NCBI RefSeq assembly: GCF_001434705.1
Contig: NZ_AZDJ01000001.1
Coordinates: 62,001-126,000 of the forward strand
Direction: 5' to 3'
DNA length: 64,000 bases
DNA from: Lacticaseibacillus nasuensis JCM 17158
Lineage (GTDB): Bacteria > Bacillota > Bacilli > Lactobacillales > Lactobacillaceae
Shown: positions 42,649 to 49,385 of the stretch, piece after piece
Numbering within the stretch: position 1 is the first letter of the stretch
Layout: the number at the start of each line of letters is the position of its first letter
Translations under genes and position numbers: made by a program
The notes under the pieces: generated by a model
The model's database searches: none
Told to the model about the DNA's origin: nothing
The model's input: the letters and a program-made list of their open reading frames with translations, nothing else

Positions 42649-42707
42649 GCATTGGTGAGGCGCGGCGAAGAATATTGCCTTGAAGCGAGTTTCTCCTGCG
42701 GAAACGG

Positions 42708-42736
42708 TTGACAGTCTCGGTAATCTTCGGTAATAT
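42708..42736 (+). promoter_or_regulatory. Promoter of the tRNA-Glu gene
   Basis: A perfect TTGACA and TAATAT are 17 bp apart, 24 bp before the tRNA. Confidence 0.88.
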
Positions 42737-42760
42737 ATTTAGCGTGCTCATGAATGCCAT

Positions 42761-42832
42761 TGCCCGTTGGTCAAGTGGTTAAGACGCTTGGTTCTCAGCC
42801 AAGAATCACGGGTTCGACTCCCGTACGGGTGA
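42761..42832 (+). tRNA. tRNA-Glu (anticodon CTC)
   Basis: A 72-base cloverleaf is seen: acceptor TGCCCGT/ACGGGTG, D stem GTC/GAC, anticodon stem CTTGG/CCAAG with loop TTCTCAG, T stem ACGGG/CCCGT with loop TTCGACT. The anticodon CTC reads GAG. The first acceptor pair is U1-G72 instead of the G1-C72 usual for tRNA-Glu. CCA is not encoded. It is a solitary gene with its own promoter and terminator. Confidence 0.9.
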
Positions 42833-42836
42833 TCAC

Positions 42837-42868
42837 AGCCACCGCGAACCGATTGCGGTGGCTTTTTT
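42837..42868 (+). terminator. Terminator of the tRNA-Glu gene
   Basis: AGCCACCGC and GCGGTGGCT form a perfect 9-bp stem followed by six T. Confidence 0.92.
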
Positions 42869-42888
42869 ATTTTCTGGAGGCGATTTTG

Positions 42889-43341
42889 GTGACGTTAGCG
42901 ATGACAGCTCTTTCTGCCGGGGACCAAGCAGCGTGGCGGCGCGTGATTCGCGCCAGCCAGGCGACAGTTCTGCGTCGGCAACCCTGGGGCACGCGGCACC
43001 GCCTGCTAGGCCAGGCAACCAGCAGTGCAGCGTTTGAGGCAGCATTACAGTTGCCGGCGCATTCATATTTGTTGTTGCAAGGGCGCGCCGTCGTGGGCTG
43101 TGTGACGTTGCGCGTAGATCAAGTGGAAAACGCCGCGACCATTGAAACCATGGCGCTGCGACCGCATGTGAACACCGCGGCCAATCGGGCTGAGGTGGTC
43201 GCTGCTGCCATCGCGTTTGCGCACCAGTGGTACGTCAGCCGCCTGGTGGTGACGCCGCCGGCTGAGTGGACAGACCAAGTCGCGGCGGCCGGGTTTACGC
43301 AGGAGTCTGCCGGGGCCGCGTGGGTGCGGCCAATCGTGTAA
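42889..43341 (+). CDS. Hypothetical protein, possibly GNAT-like
   Basis: The 150-residue product has a layout reminiscent of GNAT acetyltransferases (SYLLLQGRAVVGCVTLRVDQ, TIETMALRPHVN, AAAGFTQESAGAAWVRPIV), but the acetyl-CoA loop RxxGxG is not present, so this is tentative. A GTG start at 42889 has GGAGG 8 bp upstream; TTG 42886 is also possible. It follows the tRNA terminator, and no separate promoter is clear. Confidence 0.6.
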   Translation: MTLAMTALSAGDQAAWRRVIRASQATVLRRQPWGTRHRLLGQATSSAAFEAALQLPAHSYLLLQGRAVVGCVTLRVDQVENAATIETMALRPHVNTAANRAEVVAAAIAFAHQWYVSRLVVTPPAEWTDQVAAAGFTQESAGAAWVRPIV

Positions 43342-43379
43342 AAAAAAAGGGACGCTTGCCGGTTGGCGAGCGTCCCTTT
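43340..43379. terminator. Bidirectional terminator
   Basis: AAAGGGACGCTTGCC and GGCGAGCGTCCCTTT pair around GGTT; the minus strand runs into a nine-base T-run and so fits a minus-strand transcript. Confidence 0.85.
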
Positions 43380-43394
43380 GTCGTCAGTAAGTCA

Positions 43395-43517
43395 TTACTG
43401 GCGAATGTGTTTGACGTCGTGTTGACGTCCGGTCATCATGGTTGCGCGAGACCACATTGCGATAAACATTAAAGCAAAGCTGATCAGGGCAAGCAGGCTG
43501 ATTGAGAAAACCATCAT
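43395..43517 (-). CDS. Small single-span membrane protein (40 aa), unknown
   Basis: The frame begins MMVFSISLLALISFALMFIA and ends with a basic, His-rich tail (TGRQHDVKHIRQ). AAAGGGTGG lies 5 bp upstream of the ATG at 43517, and a strong minus-strand terminator follows the stop at once, so the small gene looks real. One transmembrane helix is predicted by eye. No family is recognised; it does not look like the Fst-type toxins I know. Confidence 0.55.
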   Translation of the reverse strand: MMVFSISLLALISFALMFIAMWSRATMMTGRQHDVKHIRQ

Positions 43518-43691
43518 ACATACCACCCTTTCGTTAGTGTCACCAGTTGGTTCAAAGCTGCCAACTTGATGAATGGCAAATCCGTGAGCGTTTCTCACGA
43601 ATATTTAAGTAATGAGTATAGTCGCAATGTGGCGACTTGTCAAATCCGAACCCGAAAAAAATTGGCATTCTGCATTTTTCCCAGCGTAAAG

Positions 43692-43722
43692 AAAAACGTT
43701 CCCGCCAATGTTGCGGAAACGT
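43692..43722 (-). terminator. Terminator after the 43729 gene
   Basis: On the minus strand ACGTTTCCGC and GCGGGAACGT pair (one wobble) and run into TTTTTC. The 170 bp between this and the small gene upstream of 43522 show nothing else recognisable. Confidence 0.75.
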
Positions 43723-43728
43723 GACTCG

Positions 43729-44088
43729 TTAGTCTTGCTGAGTTGGGTCGTCAGGCACGAACACGATGGGGCGTTGATGTTCCTTGCCTAAGATAATGGC
43801 GACGTCGTGATAGGACAGGCTCATCGTGACGCCGCCGGGTTCGACGATGTACTCGTCGCGCAGCAGATACAAGCCGCCGAAAATCACGATGAACATGATT
43901 GGCAGCACATCGAGTTGCGAATCGAAGCGGTGAATCAGAACCAACGCGACGACGGCGACAATCAGCAAGATTCGGTAGCGGCCCGGTTTGCGTTGGATGT
44001 GCGGCTGACCGCCGTGAGTCGCCATGAGGGCGTTAAGTTTTGGCTCGCGAAATTCGCGACCGTCTGCGCTGTGATAGTGGGTGGCCAC
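43729..44088 (-). CDS. Small membrane protein, unknown function
   Basis: The 119-residue protein has a hydrophilic N-terminus, two adjacent transmembrane helices (YRILLIVAVVALVLIHRF and VLPIMFIVIFGGLYLL) and a soluble C-terminus of about 45 residues. No family is recognised. A GTG start at 44088 has GGAGG 7 bp upstream. It follows the 44114 gene by 25 bp on the same strand. Confidence 0.7.
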   Translation of the reverse strand: MATHYHSADGREFREPKLNALMATHGGQPHIQRKPGRYRILLIVAVVALVLIHRFDSQLDVLPIMFIVIFGGLYLLRDEYIVEPGGVTMSLSYHDVAIILGKEHQRPIVFVPDDPTQQD

Positions 44089-44113
44089 AATGATGCCTCC
44101 TTTTGTGACGCGG

Positions 44114-44623
44114 CTACTTCAGTAGGGCGGCCGCTTCGGCTTTGGCTGTGCCGTCGAGGTTGCGGTACGCCTGATAGGCCTTGACGTAATCGCCGGCTGC
44201 GATGGCTTCGCGCAACGGGGTCAGCGCGCTGGAGGCAAAAACGGTGCCGGCGGCGCTGTTGGCCTGCGCCGCAGGGATCCCGGTGGTCGATTGCAGGAGG
44301 CGGGCAAATTTACTTTGGTTGCCGGCGGCCGCCACAATGGTGCTCATCTTGGTGTTTTTCAACGTCGTGGCCGCCTGGTCCAGCACGCCATCGACGGTGG
44401 GGTTGCCGGTTTTGTTGGCATCGATTTGTTTGACCAGTTCGTTTTTCACGGCACTGTCAGCCGGCGTGTCGTTGCCCGTGGCATTGCGGTACGCGTTGTT
44501 CAGTGGCGTGAAGAACACGACCAAGAGGATGCCGAGGATCACAATGAGGCCGAAGAAAATCCCCAGTACTCGTGGCCAGCGGCGCTTGTGCGGCCGCCGT
44601 TGTTGACGCTTTGCTTGACGCAT
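44114..44623 (-). CDS. Membrane-anchored extracellular protein, unknown function
   Basis: The 169-residue product begins with a strongly basic MRQAKRQQRRPHKRR, one transmembrane helix (VLGIFFGLIVILGILLVVFF) and an extracellular helical domain of about 125 residues. AAGGAG is 7 bp from the ATG at 44623. It probably forms an operon with the 43729 gene. Confidence 0.72.
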   Translation of the reverse strand: MRQAKRQQRRPHKRRWPRVLGIFFGLIVILGILLVVFFTPLNNAYRNATGNDTPADSAVKNELVKQIDANKTGNPTVDGVLDQAATTLKNTKMSTIVAAAGNQSKFARLLQSTTGIPAAQANSAAGTVFASSALTPLREAIAAGDYVKAYQAYRNLDGTAKAEAAALLK

Positions 44624-44647
44624 CTCATCACTCCTTATCTTGCTTCT

Positions 44648-44653
44648 ATTATA
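44648..44653 (-). promoter_or_regulatory. -10 box of the 44114 gene
   Basis: A perfect TATAAT on the minus strand lies 25 bp before the start; no good -35 is seen. Confidence 0.5.
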
Positions 44654-44669
44654 TAGCGGGGTCGTGCCG

Positions 44670-45320
44670 TCATTTGGTAAGATTCTCTGTTTTTTGCTTG
44701 GCGGCGATGTGCGCCACTTTAGAAAAACGCAGGTAGGCGATGAAGTGGAACACGACCCCGGCAATCAGCAGAATACCGGCGACCAGGTTGGAAAAACTGG
44801 TGGCAATCATCGACAACAAGTAGATGATGACGCTGCGGGCGGGGTCCAGCCGGATGCGTTCGTAGTGGCTAGTGATGCCGCTGCGCTCGACGGTTTGCAG
44901 CTCCGGATGGTGCTCGAGGTAGCGATACAACACGAGAAACGAGAACGAAATCAACAGCGCCACGAGGTCGTAGACGATGAAGGCCAAGCGGATGTCGCCA
45001 GTGTTACCATCCGACAGCGCCTCGATCAAGAGCACCATGGCGTAATTGACCAACGTCACGGTGAACAGGAGGAACAGGTTCAAGATATTCACCGTGCGGT
45101 TGGTGCGCTTGACGTACTGAAAATAGTCATGGTGAAATAGCCAGCTGGTGCCTACGTAAAAGTAGGACAGCAAATACATCAGAAACAAAGGAAGCTGGTG
45201 GAACACGACGGTTTGCAGCGAGCCGGGCTTGATGGTTTCCGGCTGAAATTCCAAGATCAGAATCGTCAGGAGAATGGCGAAGACGCCATCGCTTAAGGCG
45301 TCGATGCGTGATTTGGACAT
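44670..45320 (-). CDS. TMEM175 (DUF1211) family membrane protein
   Basis: The 216-residue protein has about six transmembrane helices and the family filter-helix motif in RIDALSDGVFAILLTILIL. Bacterial TMEM175 proteins are leaky potassium channels assembled as tetramers. The ATG at 45320 follows GAGGTGATC. It is monocistronic or leads into the 44114 gene, whose own -10 lies in between. Confidence 0.85.
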   Translation of the reverse strand: MSKSRIDALSDGVFAILLTILILEFQPETIKPGSLQTVVFHQLPLFLMYLLSYFYVGTSWLFHHDYFQYVKRTNRTVNILNLFLLFTVTLVNYAMVLLIEALSDGNTGDIRLAFIVYDLVALLISFSFLVLYRYLEHHPELQTVERSGITSHYERIRLDPARSVIIYLLSMIATSFSNLVAGILLIAGVVFHFIAYLRFSKVAHIAAKQKTENLTK

Positions 45321-45395
45321 GGTGATCACCTCGAAAATGCTGGGCAGGGGCCGAGCTGACCCCTGCCTTTTGGTTTAGTATGCCGCATCTGGGCG

Positions 45396-45426
45396 AAAAA
45401 AACACCCACCGAACGTCGGTGAGTGT
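45396..45426 (-). terminator. Terminator of pepD
   Basis: On the minus strand ACACTCACCGA and TCGGTGGGTGT pair around CGT and run into seven T. Confidence 0.85.
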
Positions 45427-45434
45427 CGGAATGG

Positions 45435-46865
45435 CTACAAGTTCTTGTCCATGTTGAAGGTGAGCTTGGACAGTTCCATGCCTTGCATCAACATGCTGGC
45501 AATTTGTTTTTTGGCCTCGGCCTTCACGGTGGCGACCAGCTTATAGTTGGCTTGGGTCAAGGCATCGGTCAGGTCCTGGCCGGAGAGGTCCTTGGTGGCC
45601 GCATCGGTGGCCGCGATGTGGATGCGGAACAAGCGGGCTTGTTCGGTCAGGTAGTCGCGATTTTGCTGGATAAACTTGCTGTAGTGGCTCTCCACCAACA
45701 TCCCCAGGCTACGGTGCAGCCAGTAGGCGGAATCTTGATCGAGGTCCAGCTTCATGGGCGTCTGCGAATACGACGGGTCGGTGTCATCGGCGTTGCAGTA
45801 AAACGGCACGTAAGGACTGAAGGTCGGCATCCCAATATTCAGCCACATGATGGCGGACTGGCCGGTGGGCACGTCGTTACGCAACTGCAGGATGTGCGAG
45901 TTTTGCGTGCGGTTCAACCCAATTGGCCGGTAGCGCAGGCGGTCTGCCTCATCACCATGGCCGAAGGGATCAAAGCGCGTTTCATTATAGTGGCTGCCGA
46001 GAATCTGGGCGATGTCCTCGCGGGTGATCTTGTGATCAGTATGCATGATGAACGGCAACTCGGCGGATTCGGGTTCCTCCGGCGTCTCGGGGTTCAAAAT
46101 GTGGTGCGCGTACCACACGCGCGGCGTGTTGTAGTGGCGATCTTTTTCGTTCATCGTGCCGAAGATGTGGCGGAAGTTCCAGCCAGTGTGGTCCGGGTTC
46201 AGGTGGTGAGCCTCAACGAAGTCTTGAATGCCGTCGCTCCAGATGAAGTTATCCGGATCCTCAAAGTCGACTTGTTGAATCGCCACCTGGTTAGCGGCCA
46301 CGGCATAAGCGTCGTCGGGAATGCGCTGGGCGACCCAGTGGTGACCGGTGACGATTTCCATGTACCAGACGTTATCCTTGTCGGAAAAAAGCACGGAGTT
46401 GCCGGCCGGGGAGCCGTATTGCTTGATCAGCTGGCCGAGGTATTCGACGCCGTGGCGAGCCGATTCGATGAAGGGCAGCACCATGTTGACGATGAGGTCC
46501 TCATCTAAGCCGTCTTCAACCAGCGGATCAAAGGCCAAGGTGCGCTCGTTGCCATAGGTGCTTTCGGTGGCTGACATCGCCACGTTTTGGGCGTTGATGC
46601 CACTTTCCTCGTAGTCGCCAAGGTGTTCGCGGTCGACGTTTGGCACGGCGTTATAGCGGTAGCCATTTTCTGGGAGCGGCGCCTTGAAGCCGTTGAGCGG
46701 TGACGTCACGGTCAGGCCCTTTTCACCATGCCACGCGGGGTGCATGTAGAAGCGGTGCGGCGCGAGGACGTGAAAGGTGTCGTCGTTGCGCGCAATCATC
46801 GTGCTGCCATCAATGCTGGCATTTTTCCCCACTAAAATCGATGTGCAGGCCGTTTCAATTTTCAT
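45435..46865 (-). CDS. pepD: C69 family dipeptidase (PepD type)
   Basis: This cytoplasmic dipeptidase of lactic acid bacteria hydrolyses a broad range of dipeptides. The 476-residue product is an N-terminal-nucleophile enzyme; the nucleophile is Cys7 in IETACTSILVGKNASIDGS. Other conserved segments are NVAMSATESTYGN, VWYMEIVTGHHWVAQRIPDDAYAVAANQ and DQDSAYWLHRSL. AAGAGGAAC precedes the ATG. Monocistronic. Confidence 0.93.
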   Translation of the reverse strand: MKIETACTSILVGKNASIDGSTMIARNDDTFHVLAPHRFYMHPAWHGEKGLTVTSPLNGFKAPLPENGYRYNAVPNVDREHLGDYEESGINAQNVAMSATESTYGNERTLAFDPLVEDGLDEDLIVNMVLPFIESARHGVEYLGQLIKQYGSPAGNSVLFSDKDNVWYMEIVTGHHWVAQRIPDDAYAVAANQVAIQQVDFEDPDNFIWSDGIQDFVEAHHLNPDHTGWNFRHIFGTMNEKDRHYNTPRVWYAHHILNPETPEEPESAELPFIMHTDHKITREDIAQILGSHYNETRFDPFGHGDEADRLRYRPIGLNRTQNSHILQLRNDVPTGQSAIMWLNIGMPTFSPYVPFYCNADDTDPSYSQTPMKLDLDQDSAYWLHRSLGMLVESHYSKFIQQNRDYLTEQARLFRIHIAATDAATKDLSGQDLTDALTQANYKLVATVKAEAKKQIASMLMQGMELSKLTFNMDKNL

Positions 46866-46960
46866 CGTTGTTCCTCTTTTCGTTATGATGAGTCTAGTTT
46901 ACGCTAACTGAGCGCGAATTGCCCGTTTCGCGGAATTTCGCGAAAAATTGGGAAAAGGCG

Positions 46961-46989
46961 TTGACAGGGTGGGGGATTTTCCATAATAT
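46961..46989 (+). promoter_or_regulatory. Promoter of the tRNA-Gln gene
   Basis: A perfect TTGACA and TAATAT are 17 bp apart, 22 bp before the tRNA; the same two hexamers serve the tRNA-Glu gene at 42708. Confidence 0.9.
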
Positions 46990-47011
46990 AGTATTCGTGC
47001 TTTAAAGTTAT

Positions 47012-47082
47012 TGGGTAGTAGCGAAGTGGTAACGCAGTGGACTCTGAATCCATAATCATAGGTTCGATCCCTATCTACCCAA
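47012..47082 (+). tRNA. tRNA-Gln (anticodon CTG)
   Basis: A 71-base cloverleaf: acceptor TGGGTAG/CTACCCA with the U1-A72 pair typical of tRNA-Gln, D stem GCG/CGC, anticodon stem GTGGA/TCCAT with loop CTCTGAA, T loop TTCGATC. It reads CAG. CCA is not encoded. It is a solitary gene. Confidence 0.95.
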
Positions 47083-47087
47083 GCGCG

Positions 47088-47115
47088 AGTCGTCACAGCT
47101 GTGGCGACTTTTTTT
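47088..47115 (+). terminator. Terminator of the tRNA-Gln gene
   Basis: AGTCGTCACAG and CTGTGGCGACT pair (one mismatch) and run into seven T. Confidence 0.9.
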
Positions 47116-47208
47116 GTCGGCAAGGCAGTGGGCTCACCCTGCACACAAGCCGTGAATGCGGTACAATATGTCCTAATTGATTCGGATTATAACGCAGGAG
47201 GCATCATC

Positions 47209-48009
47209 ATGAGAAAAGTGCAACCAAAACGCCGCGGGCTGTTGGCCTGGGGCATCGTCTTGCCCGTTGTGTGGGCGTTATTGACCACCTTCGTCGAGGC
47301 GCGGCGCATTGGCATGTTAGGGACGCTGCTGACGGACATCGGCAACTGGCTGATTGCGCCGCTGTGTGTCGCCGTGGGCTTATACTACCTGATGGACTGG
47401 TCGCAACCAGAAGAGCGCGACTCAAGCCCGCAGCCGACTCGCCAACCAGCCCCTCAATCCGAGCCAACGCGGCAGGCGCCGGCGCCGTTGAAAACGACGC
47501 CGATCGTGACCAGTAGCGTGGTGCCAACCACGAGTCACTCGGCGTCGGCAGCAGCCGTGACGGCGACCAGCCGTCAAGCCGCGCAAGCGCCGGCGGTCCC
47601 CCAATCGACGACGGCACCGGTAACTGCGCCGGAGTCGGAATCGGCGCCGACGACAGTAGCCGATTCGGCCAGCGCCCAGACGCCTCCCGAACGATTAAAC
47701 GCTAACTTGATGGCGTATTTTCAAACCGATGAATCTGAATCGGCCACGGCGCCAACGAGTACGCCTGAATCTGCACCGACCACCGCGTCACGCCTCACGC
47801 GGCGGCAGGCGACGCCGGATTCCGAAGCCGCGCCGTTACCAGACGTCAACGTGCCCACCGCCGCGGCCGGCGATATCGATGCCAGTCCGATCGACAAGGC
47901 CATCGCGATTAAGTTTGGGTTCTCCAGCGGCACCCAACAAGAAGTGGATGATGCCTTGAATACCGCCCGGCAGCAGGCCGATTCCCGAATGAGTCGCCGC
48001 GACCGCTAG
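47209..48009 (+). CDS. Membrane protein with long Ser/Thr/Pro/Ala-rich low-complexity region
   Basis: Of the 266 residues, two N-terminal transmembrane helices (about 10-25 and 38-62) are followed by some 140 residues of low-complexity P/A/S/T/E sequence, then a conserved-looking C-terminus (PIDKAIAIKFGFSSGTQQEVDDAL). The topology places the tail in the cytoplasm if the basic N-terminus is inside. No family is recognised. AGGAGG is 7 bp from the ATG at 47209. Confidence 0.72.
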   Translation: MRKVQPKRRGLLAWGIVLPVVWALLTTFVEARRIGMLGTLLTDIGNWLIAPLCVAVGLYYLMDWSQPEERDSSPQPTRQPAPQSEPTRQAPAPLKTTPIVTSSVVPTTSHSASAAAVTATSRQAAQAPAVPQSTTAPVTAPESESAPTTVADSASAQTPPERLNANLMAYFQTDESESATAPTSTPESAPTTASRLTRRQATPDSEAAPLPDVNVPTAAAGDIDASPIDKAIAIKFGFSSGTQQEVDDALNTARQQADSRMSRRDR

Positions 48010-48016
48010 GCAATGC

Positions 48017-48047
48017 AAAACCCCGCAAGCCAAACTTGCGGGGTTTT
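48017..48047. terminator. Bidirectional terminator
   Basis: AAAACCCCGCAAG-CCAAA-CTTGCGGGGTTTT, a perfect 13-bp stem with T-runs on both strands. Confidence 0.93.
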
Positions 48048-48238
48048 CATTCGGGATGATGGTCGAGCCACCACAACACGCTGGCGTAGCCGAGGCAAAT
48101 GAGGGCCACGACGAGTGCGGCCATGATGGGAAAAATCAACCACCACAGGCCAAAGGCGATGCGGCCAAGCCACAACAGTGCGGCGAAGATGGTGGCCTGC
48201 ACCGTGCGGGTGCGCCACACCGCAACGTCACGACTCAA
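48047..48238 (-). CDS. Small membrane protein (63 aa)
   Basis: The product has two hydrophobic helices (ATIFAALLWLGRIAFGLWWL and FPIMAALVVALICLGYASVLWW). A TTG start at 48238 has GAGG 8 bp upstream, inside the end of the preceding gene, which it overlaps by 11 bp. No family is recognised. Confidence 0.6.
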   Translation of the reverse strand: MSRDVAVWRTRTVQATIFAALLWLGRIAFGLWWLIFPIMAALVVALICLGYASVLWWLDHHPE

Positions 48239-48551
48239 AAGCGACCTCGATGTACAGCGCGCGCTTAGCCAACACGTGGCTGGTGGTGAGCCACAGTTGC
48301 TGAGCGACTGGGGGTTCTTCCGGATTCACCAGGCGGGCCAGCCACGCGATGATGTCCGGCCGCTTGGCGATCAATTCCTGCGGCAGGCGCAAGGCGTCGA
48401 GCGCATTTGGTGGAAATAGCGACCCCGGTTCCGGCAGAATTAGGGTATCGGGCAGGATGAGGGCCACGGCGTTTTGGTAGCGCTCGGTTTCGGTCGTGTA
48501 ACTTTGAGGATGGGTGTAACAATAATCCAGTAACATTTCCACGTTTTCCAC
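48228..48551 (-). CDS. Hypothetical cytoplasmic protein
   Basis: The roughly 107-residue acidic product (EMLLDYCYTHPQSYTTETER ... ALRLPQELIAKRPDIIAWL) has no recognised family. A GTG start at 48551 has GGAGG 9 bp upstream. It overlaps the small membrane protein gene and is divergent from tetR. Confidence 0.6.
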   Translation of the reverse strand: MENVEMLLDYCYTHPQSYTTETERYQNAVALILPDTLILPEPGSLFPPNALDALRLPQELIAKRPDIIAWLARLVNPEEPPVAQQLWLTTSHVLAKRALYIEVAFES

Positions 48552-48593
48552 TACCGTTAGCCTCCGGTGGGTGCTTCGCCCTGATTTTCTTTC

Positions 48594-48602
48594 ATGATAC
48601 CA
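48594..48602 (-). promoter_or_regulatory. Extended -10 promoter of the 48228 gene
   Basis: On the minus strand TGGTATCAT fits TGnTATAAT with one mismatch. Confidence 0.5.
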
Positions 48603-48638
48603 CACTGGTTGCGCTTAGGTGGTTTCTGAAAAAAGACC

Positions 48639-48667
48639 TTGGCCTTTTTGGCAAATACGCGTATAAT
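48639..48667 (+). promoter_or_regulatory. Promoter of the tetR-efrAB-like operon
   Basis: TTGGCC and a perfect TATAAT are 17 bp apart. Confidence 0.8.
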
Positions 48668-48673
48668 GACACT

Positions 48674-48706
48674 TTGTCATATGACAACGCGTCACGCGTG
48701 TTGTCA
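48674..48706 (+). promoter_or_regulatory. Operator cluster of the TetR-family regulator
   Basis: TTGTCATATGACAA (48674-48687) is a perfect palindrome just downstream of the -10. Its right half also pairs with a third half-site, giving TGACAAC-N11-GTTGTCA (48682-48706). Two overlapping operator forms sharing TGACAA half-sites fit autorepression by the adjacent regulator. Confidence 0.72.
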
Positions 48707-48720
48707 GAAAGGAGGCGGGC

Positions 48721-49359
48721 ATGCCGAAACCAACATTTTTCCGGTTAGCGGACGAGAAACGTAGTCGCTTGATCAAGGCGGCTTACGATGAATTCACGCG
48801 GGCGCCGTTTGCCGAGGCCAGTATTAGTAATATCATCAAAGATGCTGGCATTCCGCGCGGGAGCTTCTATCAATACTTCGATGACAAGGCAGACGTGTAC
48901 TTCTACTTGTTGAATCGGATGAAGACCTCCGCGACCATGCAAATCAAGCAGGCGATGGACGTGCACGATGGGGATTTATTCGCCGCCATGCGTAGCTTGT
49001 TTGCGGGGATGGCCAAGGCCCTGATTGAAGGACCCTATGCGAAGTTCTACCGCAATATTTTTATGTACATGGATTTCCATGCCGCGTCAAAGATGTCGAC
49101 CCCGCCGCCACCGCATCCCCATGGCAATGGGGAAATCATGGATTTTCTCGTCGACCGAACGGACATGACCAAGCTCCGCGTCAGTTCCGAGGAAGACTTG
49201 CGGACCTTGATTCACCAACTGATGGGGCTGTTCATGCAGACGATTGGCTACTACTATAACCGGCAAAGCGCCGGGGCGGTCGTCGACGAAGCCGCGTTGT
49301 TGCGGCGCCTGAATCAACTGCTCGATTGGTTGGAGTTCGGCGCGGGCCAACCCCGTTAG
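48721..49359 (+). CDS. TetR/AcrR family transcriptional regulator
   Basis: The 212-residue product has an N-terminal TetR helix-turn-helix (about residues 10-57: RSRLIKAAYDEFTRAPFAEA, IIKDAGIPRGSFYQYFDDK) and a helical ligand domain. It probably senses an exporter substrate and represses its own promoter and the exporter genes that begin 26 bp later. AAGGAGG precedes the ATG. Confidence 0.92.
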   Translation: MPKPTFFRLADEKRSRLIKAAYDEFTRAPFAEASISNIIKDAGIPRGSFYQYFDDKADVYFYLLNRMKTSATMQIKQAMDVHDGDLFAAMRSLFAGMAKALIEGPYAKFYRNIFMYMDFHAASKMSTPPPPHPHGNGEIMDFLVDRTDMTKLRVSSEEDLRTLIHQLMGLFMQTIGYYYNRQSAGAVVDEAALLRRLNQLLDWLEFGAGQPR

Positions 49360-49385
49360 GCATACTTGTTAATTAGGAGGCTTAT

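Noticed and set aside
42754-42888. Extension of the 42889 gene upstream to an ATG at 42754
   Set aside because: The extension would translate through the tRNA-Glu gene and its terminator; a GTG with GGAGG at good spacing lies downstream.
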